The translations under genes were made by a program, and so were the position numbers. From assembly GCF_001514235.1 (NCBI RefSeq), contig NZ_KQ948929.1, positions 113,566-177,565 on the forward strand: 64,000 bases of DNA, read 5' to 3'. How positions within the stretch are numbered: the stretch's first letter is position 1; every line of letters starts with the position of its first letter. The notes below the pieces were generated by a model that had not been told where the DNA came from, searched no databases, and was given only the letters and a program-made list of their open reading frames with translations. Shown in pieces: positions 52,822 through 61,483 of this stretch. This DNA comes from Streptomyces caeruleatus. Its GTDB lineage: Bacteria > Actinomycetota > Actinomycetes > Streptomycetales > Streptomycetaceae.

Positions 52822-53010
52822 TCAACAGCAGCGGCTGTGCGAGCGGGTCTCCTGGTGCAGGGTGCGCAGTACCTGGTACTCGCGGCGGGTCGGTACCGGG
52901 GCGAGCGGATGGTGGTGTCGGTGCCGCTCGCAGTAGCGGTCGTATTCGGCCTCGCCGGTCAGCTCGCGCAGGTACCAGCGCACGGCGCGCATCCAGCGCC
53001 GGGTGTTCAC
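52822..53010 (-). CDS. YbdD/YjiX-type small protein (DUF466)
   Basis: A protein of 62 residues: RWMRAVRWYLRELTGEAEYD, YCERHRHHHPLAPVPTRREY. YbdD-type proteins are encoded right after CstA/BtsT pyruvate-type transporters and are needed for their function in enterobacteria. Here GTG 53010 overlaps the cstA stop by 4 bases (GTGA), so translation is coupled. Confidence 0.9.
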   Translation of the reverse strand: MNTRRWMRAVRWYLRELTGEAEYDRYCERHRHHHPLAPVPTRREYQVLRTLHQETRSHSRCC

Positions 53011-55175
53011 GGGCGGGCCCCGACCAGGGGTTCGGCGGGCAGGCCGGGTGCGTCGATGCGGGACTCGACGTACGGGGCCTCGGTGTTCGGCAGCGGGGTG
53101 GCGGACCGTAGGGCCCGTACGCAGACCACGGCAGCGTTGCCGATGACGACGGCGACCAGCAGCAGGAACAGGGCGATGAGGACGCCGTCGACGGTGGAGT
53201 TGGTGACCACGGTGTGCATGTCGGCGGTGGTCTTGGCGGGGGCGAGGACCTGGCCGGCGTCCAGGGCGTCGGCGTAGTGGTCCCGTTGGGCGAAGAAGCC
53301 GATCTTCGGGTCGGAGGAGAAGATCTTCTGCCAGCCCGCGGTGAAGGTGATCGCGGTGACCCAGGCCAGGGGGGCGCCGGTGACCCAGGCCCAGCGGAGC
53401 CGACCGGACTTGACGAGGACGGTGGTGCAGACCGTGAGGGCGATGGCGGCGAGCAGTTGGTTCGCGATGCCGAAGAGCGGGAAGAGCTGGTTGATCCCGC
53501 CCAGCGGGTCGGTGGCGCCGCTGTGGAGGAAGTAGCCCCAGGCGGCCACGACGAGACCGCTGCACAGCCAGATGCCGGGCTTGAAGTTGACCCGGCCGAG
53601 GGGCTTGCAGACGTTGCCGAGCATGTCCTGCAGCATGAACCGTCCGACCCGGGTGCCCGCGTCGACCGTCGTCAGGATGAACAGCGCCTCGAACATGATC
53701 GCGAAGTGGTACCAGAAGGCCTTCATCGCGGTGCCGCCGAAGATCGTGGAGAAGATCTCCGACATGCCGACGGCGAGGGTGGGCGCACCGCCGGAGCGGG
53801 CGATCAGGGTCTGCTCCTCCACGGCCCTCGCCGCCTGCGTGAGCTGGTCGGGCGTGATGGTGAAGCCGAGGCCCGCCACCGCGTGGGACGCCGACTCGGC
53901 CGTCGTACCGAGAAGTCCCGCGGGGGCGTTCATGGCGTAGTAGAGGCCGGGATCGAGGGTGGCCGCTGCGATCAGCGCCATGATCGCGACGAACGACTCC
54001 ATGAGCATGGCTCCGTAGCCGATCATCCGGACCTGGGACTCCTTCTGGATCAGCTTCGGGGTGGTGCCGGAGGCGACCAGGGCGTGGAAGCCGGACAGCG
54101 CGCCGCAGGCGATGGTGATGAACAGGAAGGGGAAGAGGGAGCCGGCGAAGACAGGGCCGGCGCCCGAACCGGCGAACTTGCTGACCGCGTCCGCCTGCAG
54201 CGTGGGGGCGGCGAACACGACGCCGACGGCGAGCAGCGCGATGGTGCCGATCTTCATGAAGGTGGACAGGTAGTCGCGCGGTGCGAGCAGCATCCACACC
54301 GGCAGGACGGAGGCGACGAAGCCGTATCCGATCAGGCAGAAGACCAGGGTCGTCGGGCTGAGGGTGAAGGTGCCGGCCAGTGAGGAGTTCTGGACCCAGC
54401 TGCCGCCGGCAATCGCGAGCAGCAGCAGCGCCACTCCGATCAGGCTGGTCTCGACGACCCGGCCCGGCCTGACGCGGTGCATCCACAGACCCATGAACAG
54501 GGCGATGGGGATGGTCATCGCGACCGAGAAGGTGCCCCAGGGAGAGTGGGCCAGCGCGTTGACGACGACCAGCGCCAGCACGCCCAGCAGGATGATCATG
54601 ATGGCGAAGACGGCGATCAGGGCCGCGGCCCCGCCGGCCCGGCCGATCTCGTCGCGGGCCATCTGTCCCAGCGACTTGCCGTCGCGCCGCATCGACAGGA
54701 ACAGCACGACCATGTCCTGTACCGCTCCGGCGAAGATCACCCCGGCGACGATCCACAGGGTGCCGGGCAGGTATCCCATCTGGGCCGCGAGCACCGGTCC
54801 GACCAGGGGTCCGGCGCCGGCGATGGCGGCGAAGTGGTGGCCAAGCAGGACCCGGCGGTCGGTCGGCTGGAAGTCGACGCCGTCGTCGAGGCGTTCGGCG
54901 GGGGTGGCCCTGCGGTCGTCCGGCTGGAGCACGCGGCGGGCGATGAAGCGGGAGTAGAAGCGGTAGGCGATGGCGTACGAGCCGAGCGCGGCCACCACCA
55001 GCCAGACCGCGGAGATCCTCTCCCCGCGGGCCAGTGCGACGACGCCCCAGGCGACGGCGCCCAGCAGTGCCACGCAGGTCCACAGCAGGATCGAGCGCGG
55101 GGACGTGGAGGATCGCGTGGCGGGCGGTTCCTGTAGCGCCGGGAGACCGGATTCGGGCATGGCTGAAGAAGGCAT
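53007..55175 (-). CDS. cstA: CstA-family carbon starvation / pyruvate transporter
   Basis: A protein of 722 residues with about 16-18 membrane helices. Family blocks include RFIARRVLQPDDRRATPAER, GHHFAAIAGAGPLVGPVLAA, GYGFVASVLPVWMLLAPRDY and MLQDMLGNVCKPLGRVNF. CstA-type carriers take up pyruvate or peptides with a proton, especially under carbon limitation. The ATG at 55175 follows GTGAGGAG. It is followed by a coupled YbdD-type gene and preceded by a DUF3311 gene in the same direction. Confidence 0.95.
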   Translation of the reverse strand: MPSSAMPESGLPALQEPPATRSSTSPRSILLWTCVALLGAVAWGVVALARGERISAVWLVVAALGSYAIAYRFYSRFIARRVLQPDDRRATPAERLDDGVDFQPTDRRVLLGHHFAAIAGAGPLVGPVLAAQMGYLPGTLWIVAGVIFAGAVQDMVVLFLSMRRDGKSLGQMARDEIGRAGGAAALIAVFAIMIILLGVLALVVVNALAHSPWGTFSVAMTIPIALFMGLWMHRVRPGRVVETSLIGVALLLLAIAGGSWVQNSSLAGTFTLSPTTLVFCLIGYGFVASVLPVWMLLAPRDYLSTFMKIGTIALLAVGVVFAAPTLQADAVSKFAGSGAGPVFAGSLFPFLFITIACGALSGFHALVASGTTPKLIQKESQVRMIGYGAMLMESFVAIMALIAAATLDPGLYYAMNAPAGLLGTTAESASHAVAGLGFTITPDQLTQAARAVEEQTLIARSGGAPTLAVGMSEIFSTIFGGTAMKAFWYHFAIMFEALFILTTVDAGTRVGRFMLQDMLGNVCKPLGRVNFKPGIWLCSGLVVAAWGYFLHSGATDPLGGINQLFPLFGIANQLLAAIALTVCTTVLVKSGRLRWAWVTGAPLAWVTAITFTAGWQKIFSSDPKIGFFAQRDHYADALDAGQVLAPAKTTADMHTVVTNSTVDGVLIALFLLLVAVVIGNAAVVCVRALRSATPLPNTEAPYVESRIDAPGLPAEPLVGARP

Positions 55176-55260
55176 GGCGGCTCCTCACCTCGGGGGTGGT
55201 GTTGACGGGATGTGCGGGAGGATCAGCGACGGGCGTGGGGCTCCCGGTCGACCGGATCGG

Positions 55261-55288
55261 GGATCAGGGATCAGGGATCAGGGATCAC
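55261..55288. repeat. Four tandem copies of a 7-bp unit GGATCAG
   Basis: Three perfect GGATCAG units and a final GGATCAC run into the end of the DUF3311 gene, so the stop codon (TGA at 55280-55278) lies inside the repeat. Copy-number change would alter the C-terminus. Confidence 0.85.
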
Positions 55289-55499
55289 GGTGTTCGTGCC
55301 TGGTCAGCGCGTACGCGGCGAGCAGGCACAGGCCGGAGCCCGGCACCCAGGCGAGCTGGTACCAGTAGAAGAACGGCGTGCCGGCGAGCCGTGGGCTCGC
55401 ACCGGCGTACCAGGGGACCCACAGCAGTCCCGCCGCGGGCACGAGGAGCAGTACGGCTGTGGCGACGCGCCGTAGCCGGTGATGACCGGTCCGTGCCAT
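55278..55499 (-). CDS. DUF3311 small membrane protein
   Basis: A protein of 73 residues with two membrane helices (VATAVLLLVPAAGLLWVPWY and FFYWYQLAWVPGSGLCLLAA) of the DUF3311 type. These small proteins usually accompany sodium:solute symporters as accessory subunits. The symporter here is transcribed away from it (55666), with a 166-base shared promoter region. AGGAG lies 8 bases before the ATG at 55499. A separate promoter would also read into cstA. Confidence 0.88.
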   Translation of the reverse strand: MARTGHHRLRRVATAVLLLVPAAGLLWVPWYAGASPRLAGTPFFYWYQLAWVPGSGLCLLAAYALTRHEHRDP

Positions 55500-55665
55500 G
55501 ACCTGTGCTCCTCTCCCGCTCGCTGGGGGTCTGTGCAAGAGTTGCCCGCCCGCCGGAAGTGGTTGACAGCGGAATTCCAGAAGATTTCCGCCGGGGTCGC
55601 GTCAACCGAACCGGCCGTCCGCGCAACCAACCGGTGAGATCCAGGAACACCAAGGACGGTGACGC

Positions 55666-57225
55666 ATGGCCGAGAGCGCCATGACCGCGACGTTCCTCGC
55701 CGTGATCGGCGGAGCGTCGCTGCTCGCCGTCACCGCACGCCGTCTGCGCCCCAGCGACCGGCTGCCCTCCCTGGAGGGCTGGGCGCTGGCCGACCGGAGT
55801 CTGGGTCCCGTGTGGACCTGGTTCCTGCTGGGCGGCACGATCTTCACGGCGTACACCTTCACCGCCGTCCCGGGACTGGCGTACGGCAACGGCGCGCCCG
55901 CGTTCTTCGCGGTGCCCTACACGGTGATCGTCTGCCCGCTGGCGTTCGTGCTGCTGAGCCGGCTGTGGACGGTGGCCCGCCGGCACGGCTACATCACCGC
56001 CGCCGACTTCGTGCGCGGACGCTACGGGTCGCCGCCGCTGGCTCTGGTGGTCGCGCTGACCGGGATCCTCGCGACGATGCCGTACCTGGCGCTGCAGCTG
56101 CTCGGCATCCGCGCCGTGTTGACGGCGGGGGGCATGTACCCGCGCGGCGCTGGCGGCGACCTGGTGATGGTGGCGCTGTTCGCGGGGCTCGCGGTGGCGA
56201 CGTACCGGCACGGTCTGCGTGCGCCCGCCGTCATCGCCGTTCTCAAGGCGGTGGCCGTGTTCGTCTCGCTCACCGCCGTGTGCTGGCTGGTCCTCGGCCG
56301 GCTCGGCGGCCCGGGGCGGGTCTTCGACGGCGCCGCCCGACGACTCGGCGGGGCGGACGCGGCGCACTCCGCACTGCTGTCCCCCACCCAGCAGCCCGCC
56401 TACGCCACCCTCGCCCTCGGCTCCGCGCTGGCCCTGCTGATGTACCCCCACGTCCTCACCGCAGGGTTCGCCGCCGACGGGCCGCGCACCCTGCGCAAGG
56501 TCTCCGTAGCACTGCCCGCCTGGACGGGACTGCTCGCGCTCTTCGGCTTCCTCGGCGTCGCCGCGCTCGCGGTGGGCGTGCAGGCGCCGAAGGGTGGCGC
56601 CGAAGCCGCCGTACCGATGCTGGTCGACCGGCTGATGCCGGCACCGCTGGCCGGGCTGGTGTTCGCCGCGATCACCGTGGGGGCGCTGGTCCCGGCCGCC
56701 GTGATGTCCATCGCCGCCGCCACCAGCTTCGTACGGAACGTGTACGTCGAGTACGTCCACCCCACCGCCACGCCCAAACGGCAGGTGCGCATCGCCAAGG
56801 CGGTGTCGTTGACCGCGAAGGTGGGGGCGGTCGCGTTCGTGTTCGGACTGCGCGATCAGGACGCGATCAACCTGCAACTGCTCGGCGGCGTCTGGATCCT
56901 GCAGATCTTCCCCGCCGTGGCCGTCGGGCTGTACACGGGACGGCTGCACCCGCGCGCGCTGCTGGCGGGATGGGCCGTCGGCATGACGGCGGGAACCGTC
57001 CTGGTGGTGCGGGAGGGCTTCTCGTCCATCGTGCCGGTCGGCCTCGGCGGCCCGCCGCTGGAGATCTACGCCGGACTCGTCGCCCTCCTGCTCAATCTGG
57101 CCGTCGCCCTGTTCGGGACCCTGGCCCTGGAACGCCTCGGTGTCCCCCGCGGTCCCGACCTCACCGACCTACCGACCCGCCTGGCCGTCAGGCGGCACCG
57201 CGAGACGGGAGCGAACAACCCGTGA
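55666..57225 (+). CDS. Sodium:solute symporter (SSS family)
   Basis: A protein of 519 residues with about 13 membrane helices: LEGWALADRSLGPVWTWFLL, GGTIFTAYTFTAVPGLAYG, GYITAADFVRGRYGS (family signature), and VPAAVMSIAAATSFVRNVYV. Relatives such as MctP take up monocarboxylates with sodium. AAGGA precedes the ATG at 55666. It overlaps a sigma-factor gene by 4 bases (GTGA), and that overlaps a membrane protein, which makes a three-gene coupled unit. Confidence 0.93.
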   Translation: MAESAMTATFLAVIGGASLLAVTARRLRPSDRLPSLEGWALADRSLGPVWTWFLLGGTIFTAYTFTAVPGLAYGNGAPAFFAVPYTVIVCPLAFVLLSRLWTVARRHGYITAADFVRGRYGSPPLALVVALTGILATMPYLALQLLGIRAVLTAGGMYPRGAGGDLVMVALFAGLAVATYRHGLRAPAVIAVLKAVAVFVSLTAVCWLVLGRLGGPGRVFDGAARRLGGADAAHSALLSPTQQPAYATLALGSALALLMYPHVLTAGFAADGPRTLRKVSVALPAWTGLLALFGFLGVAALAVGVQAPKGGAEAAVPMLVDRLMPAPLAGLVFAAITVGALVPAAVMSIAAATSFVRNVYVEYVHPTATPKRQVRIAKAVSLTAKVGAVAFVFGLRDQDAINLQLLGGVWILQIFPAVAVGLYTGRLHPRALLAGWAVGMTAGTVLVVREGFSSIVPVGLGGPPLEIYAGLVALLLNLAVALFGTLALERLGVPRGPDLTDLPTRLAVRRHRETGANNP

Positions 57226-57809
57226 GACGCAGACCGGACATCCCCCTCACGCTGCCGCCCGTGCCGCCGCCCGCCGCGCCGGCCGATCCCCTCACCCCCG
57301 CGGTGAGCGACCCGGCGGAACGGGAACGCGAAGCCGCTCTGGCCCGCCTGTTCGAGCGGCACTACGCCTCCATGCTGCGCCTGGCCGCGCTGCTCGGCGC
57401 GGACGATCCCGAGAACGTGGTGGCCGAGGCGTACTACCAGATCTACCGCAAGTGGCGACGGCTGCGGGAGACCGAGGCGGCGGAGGCGTATCTGCGCTCC
57501 ACCGTCTGCAATCTGACCCGGATGCGCATACGTCACCTCCAAGTGGCCCGCAGACATGCGGAGAACCCACCCGAGGAAATGGTCACCTCCGCCGAGAACA
57601 CCGCCCTCCTCCACGACGACCAGCGTGTGCTGATCGACGCGCTGCAGCAGCTGCCCGCCCGGCAGCGCGAGGCGCTCGTGCTGCGGCACTGGCTCGGGCT
57701 GAAGGAGAGCGAGATCGCCGCCGCCATGGGCATCTCCTGCGGTTCGGTCAAGACACACACCGCGCGCGGCATCGCCGCCCTGAGCCAGGCAATGGAGGCC
57801 CGGCGATGA
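57222..57809 (+). CDS. RNA polymerase sigma factor (ECF type)
   Basis: A protein of 195 residues with a Pro-rich start, then region 2 (ALARLFERHYASMLRLAALL, NVVAEAYYQIYRKWRRL, YLRSTVCNLTRMRIRHL) and region 4 (LPARQREALVLRHWLGLKES, MGISCGSVKTHTARGIAAL). GTG 57222 overlaps the symporter stop, and its own TGA overlaps the next ATG. Coupling to a transporter suggests that uptake, or its substrate, is linked to transcription control. Confidence 0.92.
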   Translation: MRRRPDIPLTLPPVPPPAAPADPLTPAVSDPAEREREAALARLFERHYASMLRLAALLGADDPENVVAEAYYQIYRKWRRLRETEAAEAYLRSTVCNLTRMRIRHLQVARRHAENPPEEMVTSAENTALLHDDQRVLIDALQQLPARQREALVLRHWLGLKESEIAAAMGISCGSVKTHTARGIAALSQAMEARR

Positions 57810-58201
57810 ACAACACCGGCCGCGGCCGCACCGAGAACGAACGCCCTGAGAAGGACCGCGTCGAAGCCGACCGCGGCCGGACACCTGACGGTGTGCCGGA
57901 CAGCGGCGGCACGGCGGCAGCGGCCCGGACGGAGCGGGAACTGCGCGAGGCCCTGGAGGCACTGGCCCAGGGAGTACAGGCCGCGCCCGACGCCTACCGC
58001 ACCGCCCGCGGCGAATGGCTGCGCCGCGAACGCCGCCGACGACTCGTCCTCACCGTCCTGATCGCCGTCGTGTTCACCTTGGCCACCCTGATCGGCCTGT
58101 GGGTCCTCAACCAGACCCCGTCCGACCCCGGCGTCATCTTCTCGGGGACGGGAGCGGCGGTCGCCGCCGACAGGGCGACGGTGACGGTCCTGCCGGGGTG
58201 A
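57806..58201 (+). CDS. Single-pass membrane protein, candidate anti-sigma factor
   Basis: A protein of 131 residues: a cytoplasmic, charged N-terminal domain of about 75 residues (RTERELREALEALAQGVQAA), one membrane helix (LVLTVLIAVVFTLATLIGLW) and a short outer tail. The arrangement and position directly after a sigma gene (ATGA overlap) are those of membrane anti-sigma factors, though no zinc HxxxCxxC motif is present. I infer that role from context. Confidence 0.75.
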   Translation: MNNTGRGRTENERPEKDRVEADRGRTPDGVPDSGGTAAAARTERELREALEALAQGVQAAPDAYRTARGEWLRRERRRRLVLTVLIAVVFTLATLIGLWVLNQTPSDPGVIFSGTGAAVAADRATVTVLPG

Positions 58202-58316
58202 GGTTCGCGCGTTGTACCGCTCCGGAACTCCGATCTGCCGGGCAGGGTCGCCAGGACCTCGCTGAAGGCTCCTGTACGGGCATGGCGGGCCCACTCCTCG
58301 CGAGGGGCCGACGGCA

Positions 58317-58880
58317 TCACTGTCCGATCGTGCCCAGGGTTTGGTCGGCCGTCGCGAAGCGGTGCTCCGTCGGCTTCAGTACTTCGTGGAGGTGGCCGAA
58401 GTACTCCGTTTCGGCCGTCCCGGTGAGCACCGCCAGGAGGAAGGCGAGGCACCCCATGTCGTGGTGCTCCCACAGGGGGCCGCGCCCTTCGTTGTAGAGC
58501 ACGGTCCACTCGTCGGGGTGCCGGCCGGGCCTCGCCAGCCAGTACAGGAACGCGCCCGTGCCCTCTTCGAAGGCCCACGGCAGCACCCTCGCCCCCGCGT
58601 CCTGCAGGCCGGCCGGCTTGTCCTCGAACTCCCACAGGTCGGCCAGGATCTCGTCCCGTTGTGCTGTCTGCGCGTGCAGGTCGCAGTCGTCGTAGGCGGA
58701 ATCGGGGACGAGCAGCCAGATCGTCTCGTCGAAGATGCCGTCGCCGTATGCCTCTACAAGCCGCTTGTAGTCGGCAGGCAGAGCCGTACCGAGGGCGCGC
58801 TCGGCTTGCGCCCAGTCCACCGCGGGCGGCGGGTTGGCGGGCGGAGGGCAGAGGCGCGTCAGCGCATCGAGGTCGATCAT
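58317..58880 (-). CDS. SMI1/KNR4 (SUKH) family protein
   Basis: A protein of 187 residues of the SUKH superfamily: AERALGTALPADYKRLVEAY (signature LP-x-D-Y), WEFEDKPAG, VLPWAFEEGTGAFLYWLARP (signature), EWTVLYNEGRGPLWEHHDMG. SUKH proteins often serve as immunity factors to secreted nuclease-type toxins, but many stand alone. No toxin gene is adjacent. The ATG at 58880 (MIDLDALTRL) is favoured by length. Confidence 0.85.
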   Translation of the reverse strand: MIDLDALTRLCPPPANPPPAVDWAQAERALGTALPADYKRLVEAYGDGIFDETIWLLVPDSAYDDCDLHAQTAQRDEILADLWEFEDKPAGLQDAGARVLPWAFEEGTGAFLYWLARPGRHPDEWTVLYNEGRGPLWEHHDMGCLAFLLAVLTGTAETEYFGHLHEVLKPTEHRFATADQTLGTIGQ

Positions 58881-58990
58881 GGAACGGACGCTATCGGCTG
58901 CCAGGCCGGTCCCGTGAGCGGTCGTGTGCGACACCGGTGTCCCGACCTGCAGACCTCGCAGGCATGCGGAGACCGTCTAGGATCCGGGTC

Positions 58991-59935
58991 ATGGCGCTGA
59001 CGACGCACGACGTGGACCGGTTCGAGGCGACGAGGCCCCGTCTGGAGGCAATCGCCTACCGTCTCCTCGGGTCCGCGAGCGAGGCGGAGGACGCCGTGCA
59101 GGAGACCTTCCTGCGCTGGCAGGCGGCCGACGTCGACAGGATCGAGGTGCCCAAGGCCTGGCTGACGAAGGTGCTGACCAACCTCTGCCTCAACCAGCTC
59201 ACTTCGGCCCGCGCACGCCGGGAGACCTACGTGGGCCAGTGGCTGCCGGAGCCGCTGCTCGCCGGCGACCCGATGCTCGGCCCGGCCGACACCGCCGAAC
59301 AGCGCGAATCCGTCTCGTACGCGGTGCTCACCCTGCTGGAGCGCCTCACCCCCAACGAGCGGGCGGTGTATGTGCTGAAGGAGGCCTTCGACTACCCGCA
59401 TCGGGAGATCGCCGAGATCCTGGAGATCACCGAGGCCACCAGCCAGCAGATCTTCCACCGCGCGAAGAAGCACGTGGCGGCGGGCAAGGCCCGTACGGAG
59501 ATCGACGAGGCGGCGGCCCGGCGGATCGTCGAGGAGTTCCTCGCGGCAGCCATCAGCGGGAAGACCGAGCCACTGGTCAAGCTGCTCACCTCGGACGCCA
59601 TCGCGGTCGGCGACGGCGGCGGGAAAGTCCCGGCCCGCGCCAAGGCGTTCGAGGGCGCACTCGCGGTCGCGAAGTTCATGCGGGGCCTGTTCAAGCCGGC
59701 TCCGGTCAAGCGGGCCATGGTCGGCGGCTCTCCCGAGATCCATGTCTCCACGGCCAACGGCGGCCCCGCGATCCTGGCGGTCGTCGACGGGCGGGTCGTC
59801 GGGGTCGTCTGCCTGGAGATCGGCGCGGACGGCATCGTCGCGTTCCGCAGCCAGGTCAACCCCGACAAGCTGGAACGTGCGACCGAGGTGTGGGCGGCCA
59901 CCGAGCACGGGGAGCCCCTGTTCCACGCCTTCTAG
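58991..59935 (+). CDS. ECF41-type sigma factor with SnoaL-like C-terminal domain
   Basis: A protein of 314 residues: region 2 (RPRLEAIAYRLLGSASEAED, AVQETFLRW) and region 4 (LTPNERAVYVLKEAFDYPH, ITEATSQQIFHRAKKHV), then a SnoaL-like domain (about 175-310) carrying DGGGKVPARAKAF and NPDKL, the motifs of ECF41/SigJ factors. In that group the C-terminal domain controls the sigma factor itself, so no separate anti-sigma is needed. ECF41 genes usually sit beside an oxidoreductase, epimerase or decarboxylase; here the next gene is an FAD oxidoreductase. Confidence 0.93.
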   Translation: MALTTHDVDRFEATRPRLEAIAYRLLGSASEAEDAVQETFLRWQAADVDRIEVPKAWLTKVLTNLCLNQLTSARARRETYVGQWLPEPLLAGDPMLGPADTAEQRESVSYAVLTLLERLTPNERAVYVLKEAFDYPHREIAEILEITEATSQQIFHRAKKHVAAGKARTEIDEAAARRIVEEFLAAAISGKTEPLVKLLTSDAIAVGDGGGKVPARAKAFEGALAVAKFMRGLFKPAPVKRAMVGGSPEIHVSTANGGPAILAVVDGRVVGVVCLEIGADGIVAFRSQVNPDKLERATEVWAATEHGEPLFHAF

Positions 59936-59963
59936 GTCACATCTTCCAGCGAGGGTGTGACCT
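59934..59963 (+). promoter_or_regulatory. Inverted repeat over the sigma-factor stop codon
   Basis: AGGTCACA (59934-59941) pairs with TGTGACCT (59956-59963) across 14 bases and begins within the stop codon. A third half-site-like TTCACA follows. It is either a weak terminator or a regulatory site for the next gene 100 bases downstream. Confidence 0.5.
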
Positions 59964-60063
59964 GGTTCACATCCTGTTCCTGTCAGGAAAGCGCGGGCTG
60001 CCCGGTTCAAGGGGCGTAACCGAGCAAGGGCAAGCGTCGGACCCGCGCAGACAGGAGCAGGAA

Positions 60064-61326
60064 ATGCAGCACCGCATCATCGTCCTCGGAGCCGGCTACA
60101 CCGGAGCCACCGCCGCCGGGCGCATCGCCAAGCGGCTGCACCGCGCAGACGTCGCCATCACCCTCGTCAGCGCCGAGCCCGACTTCGTCGAACGCGTGCG
60201 GATGCACCAGCTCGCCGTCGGCCAGGAGCTCAAGCCGCGCCCCTTCGACGAGATGTTCGCGGGCACCGGCGTCGAGGTGAAACTCGCCGAGGTCGCCGGT
60301 ATCGACGCCGACCGCAGGACCGTCACCGTCGTCGACGCGCACGGCGCCGGGGACCAGGAACTGGAGTACGACACCCTCGTCTACGCCCTCGGCAGCGGCT
60401 GGAACCCCCAGAGTGTCCCCGGCACCGCCGAGCACGCCCACGACATCTCCGGCCGCCCCGGAGCGCTGCGGCTGCGCGAGCGGCTGGCCCGGCTGGACGC
60501 GGGACAGCCCGTGGTGGTGGTCGGCGGCGGACTCACCGGCCTGGAGGCCGCGACCGAGATCGCCGAGACCCGCCCGGACCTGGACGTCGCCCTCGTGGCC
60601 CGCGGCGGCTTCGGCGACTGGCTCTCCGACAAGGGTCAAGGACATCTGCGGAAGGTCTTCGCCGGGCTCGGCATCACCGTGCACGAGCACACCGCCGTCA
60701 CCGCCGTCGAGGCCGACCGCGTCCTGACGGACGGTACGGCCGTCCCGGCTGCGGTCACCGTGTGGGCCACCGGCTTCGCCGTCCACCCGATCGCGGCGGC
60801 CAGCACACTGGAGAGCTCCGGCACGGGCCAGATCGTGGTCGACGCGACCATGCGCTCGCTCTCGCACCCCGACGTGTACGCCATCGGCGACGCAGCCCTC
60901 GTGACCGGTCCCGGCGACAAGCCGCTGCGGATGTCGTGCGCCTCCGGCGTCCCCACCGCGTGGCAGGCCGCCGACGCCGTCGCGGCCCGCCTGACCGGCC
61001 GAAAGCTTCCGAAGGTTCCGATCCGCTACTTCCAGCAGTGCATCTCGCTCGGCCGCAAGGAGGGCCTGATCCAGTTCGTCACCGCGGACGACCAGGCCGT
61101 GCCCAAGGCACTCACCGGCCGCCTCGCCGCCCTCTACAAGGAGATCATCTGCAAGGGCGCGGCCTGGAGCGTCGCCCACCCGACCGTGGGCCTGCCGGTC
61201 CGCCGCCGTCGTACGGTCCAGTCGGGGAACCTGGCGGGCCGGGCGGACCAGGTGGGTCAGGTCGACCAGGTGGGTGCGGGGAACCCGGCGGGGCAGGCGG
61301 ACTCGGCGGTGGAGGCCGCGGCTTGA
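60064..61326 (+). CDS. FAD-dependent NAD(P)H dehydrogenase-like oxidoreductase
   Basis: A protein of 420 residues of the NDH-2-like pyridine nucleotide oxidoreductase group: the FAD motif IIVLGAGYTGATAAGRIA, the NAD(P) motif VVVVGGGLTGLEAATEIAE (near 155), the second FAD contact DVYAIGDAALV (near 275) and YFQQCISLGRKEGLIQFV. The C-terminal tail is a Gly/Gln/Val repeat (QVGQVDQVGAG) of low complexity. It is probably the target of the ECF41 sigma upstream. AGGAG precedes the ATG at 60064. Confidence 0.92.
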   Translation: MQHRIIVLGAGYTGATAAGRIAKRLHRADVAITLVSAEPDFVERVRMHQLAVGQELKPRPFDEMFAGTGVEVKLAEVAGIDADRRTVTVVDAHGAGDQELEYDTLVYALGSGWNPQSVPGTAEHAHDISGRPGALRLRERLARLDAGQPVVVVGGGLTGLEAATEIAETRPDLDVALVARGGFGDWLSDKGQGHLRKVFAGLGITVHEHTAVTAVEADRVLTDGTAVPAAVTVWATGFAVHPIAAASTLESSGTGQIVVDATMRSLSHPDVYAIGDAALVTGPGDKPLRMSCASGVPTAWQAADAVAARLTGRKLPKVPIRYFQQCISLGRKEGLIQFVTADDQAVPKALTGRLAALYKEIICKGAAWSVAHPTVGLPVRRRRTVQSGNLAGRADQVGQVDQVGAGNPAGQADSAVEAAA

Positions 61327-61355
61327 GTCGTACGGCGCGGGTGGCGACTACCTGC

Positions 61356-61393
61356 ACCGGGCCCCGGGGACGTCTTCTTCCCCGGGGCCCGGT
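61356..61393 (+). terminator. Very strong intrinsic terminator
   Basis: A perfect 15-bp stem (ACCGGGCCCCGGGGA / TCCCCGGGGCCCGGT) with an 8-nt loop lies 30 bases after the oxidoreductase stop. Confidence 0.93.
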
Positions 61394-61396
61394 GGA

Positions 61397-61432
61397 GTGT
61401 CCGGAGGCGTGTCCGGAGGCGTGTCCGGAGGG
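61397..61432. repeat. Three tandem copies of a 12-bp unit GTGTCCGGAGGC
   Basis: Three copies (the last with one change) directly after the terminator. The unit contains TCCGGA, itself palindromic. No coding role is seen. Confidence 0.85.
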
Positions 61433-61483
61433 TCCGGGAGGGTCATTGCGGCGCCCGCCCCCGCGGACCGCCGGAGCGGACTA

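Noticed and set aside
58317..58880. The SUKH protein as immunity partner of the protease effector at 49.8 kb
   Set aside because: It is about 7 kb away on the far side of several operons and terminators, and no toxin gene is adjacent.
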